A DNA stretch of 32,428 nucleotides from CAZEPT01 sp964626965 (lineage in GTDB: Bacteria > Patescibacteriota > Minisyncoccia > Phycocordibacterales > UBA9973): NCBI GenBank assembly GCA_964626965.1, contig CAZVHB010000009.1, positions 1 through 32,428 of the forward strand. Reading direction: 5' to 3'. Numbering within the stretch: the first letter of the stretch is position 1; each line of letters opens with the position of its first letter. The notes under the pieces were generated by a model, which saw only the letters and a program-made list of their open reading frames with translations, did not search any database and had not been told where the DNA came from. The position numbers were made by a program, and so were the translations under genes. Positions 30,904 through 32,428 of this stretch are shown here, piece after piece.

Positions 30904-32329
30904 ATTCTTTTTTGCCTTTCTCTGTTGTTTCTGTCTAGGGATTTTTTTAGGTGTCTATTTCTCTCTTTCAATATTCTTTTTTCTCTATGCTTTTATTGGT
31001 ACTCTTTTTGCTTTTGGTGTGTCTGTGTATACAAAACAGACACACTCTTTTTTGTTTTCTCTACTCGTATTTTTCTCAATTATTCTCGGTGGACTTCGTT
31101 TGCAAATGAGTCTGAGTTCAGAGAATACACATATTCCAAATGGTGTTGTTACTGGTGTTGTTGTGAGTAATCCTAGTGATAAATCATATGGGCAGTCTTT
31201 TATTTTTCGTACCAATCACAATGAAAAGCTATTGGTAAAAAATAGCAGTGCATCACATGTTACGTATAACGATACCCTTGAAATAGATGTTACCTGCACA
31301 ACTCCAAAAAACTTTGAAACAGATCTTGGCTCTACCTTTGACTATGTGACCTATCTTAAAAAAGATCATATGTACGCTACGTGTGAGACGAAACACGTCA
31401 CTTTTATTTCTCATACAAAATCACCACTTCAAACACTCTACAGATTTTCAAATTTTATTGGGGATCAGATTAGTGACGTTTTCAAAAGTCCGCACAATGC
31501 ATTTATCGGTGGTGTGCTCGTAGGGGACAAGACGAATATTTCAAACGATATTAGAAATGATTTTATCAAAACAGGAACGATTCATATCCTCGCACTCTCT
31601 GGGTATAACATTGCGATTATTGCACTCTTTTTCCAGTATATTTTTATTCGTCTGTTTCGAAAAAAAGTCGCACTAACATTTTCTGGAATATCTGTTTTAT
31701 TGTTTGTTGCAATGACTGGTTTCATGGCATCGGCTATTCGAGCGGGGCTGATGGCGATCATTGTTATCTTTGCACAATTTACTTATCAGAAATACTCGGC
31801 ACTCCGAGCACTGCTGTTTGTGTCGTTTGTGATGGTACTCTTTGATCCTTTTTACTTACTCTACGATAGTTCATTTCATCTCTCTTTTCTTGCGACTTTT
31901 GGAGTGGTAGTTGTGAGTCCACTCATCCATGTGTATCTCCACAGGATTCCAAATAATACATTTCGAGGAATTGTCTCGACAACACTTGGTGCGTATCTGA
32001 TGACTTTTCCATACTTAATGTATTTCTTCCAAGGATTGTCTCTGGTGGGTATTTTTGCAAATATTCTTATATTGCCGTTTATACCACTATTGATGCTTAT
32101 GAGTACCGGAACACTTCTGATCAGTTTTATTTCATTCCCACTTTCCTTTGTGCCGAGCGTACTGACTGATTATCTGTCGCAAGGTATTTTATCCTTGATT
32201 CATCTCTGTGCCCAAGTTCCGTTCGGGTATGTCTCGACATCTATTTCACAGTGGGTGTGTGTTGGGTTGTATGTCGGGATATTTTATATGATGTATAGGT
32301 TGCAGAAAAAAGTTGATTTAAGGGACTAA
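30881..32329 (+). CDS. comEC: ComEC/Rec2-like DNA-uptake channel lacking the metallo-beta-lactamase domain
   Basis: ComEC forms the inner-membrane channel for single-stranded DNA during transformation. The 482-residue product has two or three N-terminal helices and an OB-like extracytoplasmic domain (about 65-200). The competence membrane domain follows with GGVLVGDKTNIS, HILALSGYNIAIIALF, and MASAIRAGLMA. It ends after the membrane domain; full-length ComEC (about 700-800 residues) has a C-terminal metallo-beta-lactamase nuclease domain that is absent here. The ATG at 30881 leads directly into the first helix; a farther ATG at 30830 would extend the overlap with rnhA. The stop precedes a clear promoter and tRNA-Lys, so truncation by the window edge is excluded. 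Confidence 0.85.
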   Translation: MSLKDPSKFFFAFLCCFCLGIFLGVYFSLSIFFFLYAFIGTLFAFGVSVYTKQTHSFLFSLLVFFSIILGGLRLQMSLSSENTHIPNGVVTGVVVSNPSDKSYGQSFIFRTNHNEKLLVKNSSASHVTYNDTLEIDVTCTTPKNFETDLGSTFDYVTYLKKDHMYATCETKHVTFISHTKSPLQTLYRFSNFIGDQISDVFKSPHNAFIGGVLVGDKTNISNDIRNDFIKTGTIHILALSGYNIAIIALFFQYIFIRLFRKKVALTFSGISVLLFVAMTGFMASAIRAGLMAIIVIFAQFTYQKYSALRALLFVSFVMVLFDPFYLLYDSSFHLSFLATFGVVVVSPLIHVYLHRIPNNTFRGIVSTTLGAYLMTFPYLMYFFQGLSLVGIFANILILPFIPLLMLMSTGTLLISFISFPLSFVPSVLTDYLSQGILSLIHLCAQVPFGYVSTSISQWVCVGLYVGIFYMMYRLQKKVDLRD

Positions 32330-32341
32330 TTATGCTATAAA
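32313..32341 (+). promoter_or_regulatory. Promoter of tRNA-Lys
   Basis: TTGATT (32313-32318), a 17-nt spacer ending in TGC, TATAAA (32336-32341). The predicted start is about 28 nt before the tRNA. Confidence 0.75.
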
Positions 32342-32375
32342 ATAACAGTATTACATCGACTAATGGAAAATACAT

Positions 32376-32428
32376 CCGCTCGTAGCTCAGCTGGTAGAGC
32401 AGCTCCCTTTTAAGGAGATGGTCGCAGG
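32376..32428 (+). tRNA. tRNA-Lys(UUU), 5' part, cut by the window end
   Basis: CCGCTCG acceptor strand, TAGCTCAGCTGGTAGAGCA D-arm, anticodon stem CTCC/GGAG with loop CTTTTAA (anticodon UUU), and the start of the T-arm (GTCGCAGG). The 3' half is outside the window, so the acceptor pairing cannot be checked. Confidence 0.9.

Overview
The window looks like part of a small-genome Patescibacteria (Candidate Phyla Radiation) chromosome, probably of the Parcubacteria type. The reasons are an AT-rich genome, a divergent 16S rRNA 3' end, many short secreted or membrane proteins of families I do not recognise, sparse metabolism, and compact strand-switching operons. The placement is an inference; a 16S comparison would settle it. 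UGA and UAA both serve as ordinary stops, so the code is standard.

Layout. 1-448: the 3' end of a 16S rRNA gene, a hairpin-rich spacer and a bidirectional terminator; no 23S follows. 454-1565 (-): a secreted charged coiled-coil protein and a small membrane protein. 1789-8007 (-): an apparent cobalamin operon. Its order is ECF-transporter S component, B12-dependent class II ribonucleotide reductase, PduO-type corrinoid adenosyltransferase, a membrane-anchored DUF4430 protein, a large secreted protein combining DUF4430 with cyclase-like alpha/alpha repeats (the two domain types of animal transcobalamin), and an ArsR-type regulator. 8212-9967 (+): a two-TM protein and a membrane-tethered copper nitrite reductase (NirK-like). 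9995-11950 (-): TspO and other small membrane proteins, then DedA. 12029-12722: two tRNA-Ser genes, the first set between elaborate hairpin modules built partly from its own ends. 12797-17406 (-): a copper operon (CsoR, DUF305, CopA, HMA-SafE, cupredoxin) with a CsoR-type operator. 17541-19555: YceI, a fatty-acid desaturase and a DUF167 protein. 19806-23434 (+): a DEAD-box helicase, an ECF sigma factor with a putative membrane anti-sigma, and a secreted protein. 23663-32329: RluF-like pseudouridine synthase, TpiA, Pgk, HIT, RecJ, two degenerate Nudix proteins, RNase H with a C-terminal viroplasmin-like domain, and a short ComEC. The window ends inside tRNA-Lys.

Two themes stand out. First, the 16S 3' tail after an intact helix 45 lacks the CCUCC anti-Shine-Dalgarno core, and none of about 30 gene starts has a Shine-Dalgarno sequence. 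Instead, at least eleven genes have a -10 box (mostly TATACT or TATAAT, often with an upstream TG) 6-8 nt before the start codon, as expected for leaderless mRNAs. Second, the cobalamin operon joins uptake, activation and use of B12 in one transcript and encodes a transcobalamin-like extracellular protein.

Three 10-N gaps (21255-21264, 26455-26464, 28669-28678) each lie inside a GC-rich inverted repeat at a gene end, with poly-G or poly-C beside two of them. The sequence around them is probably unreliable.
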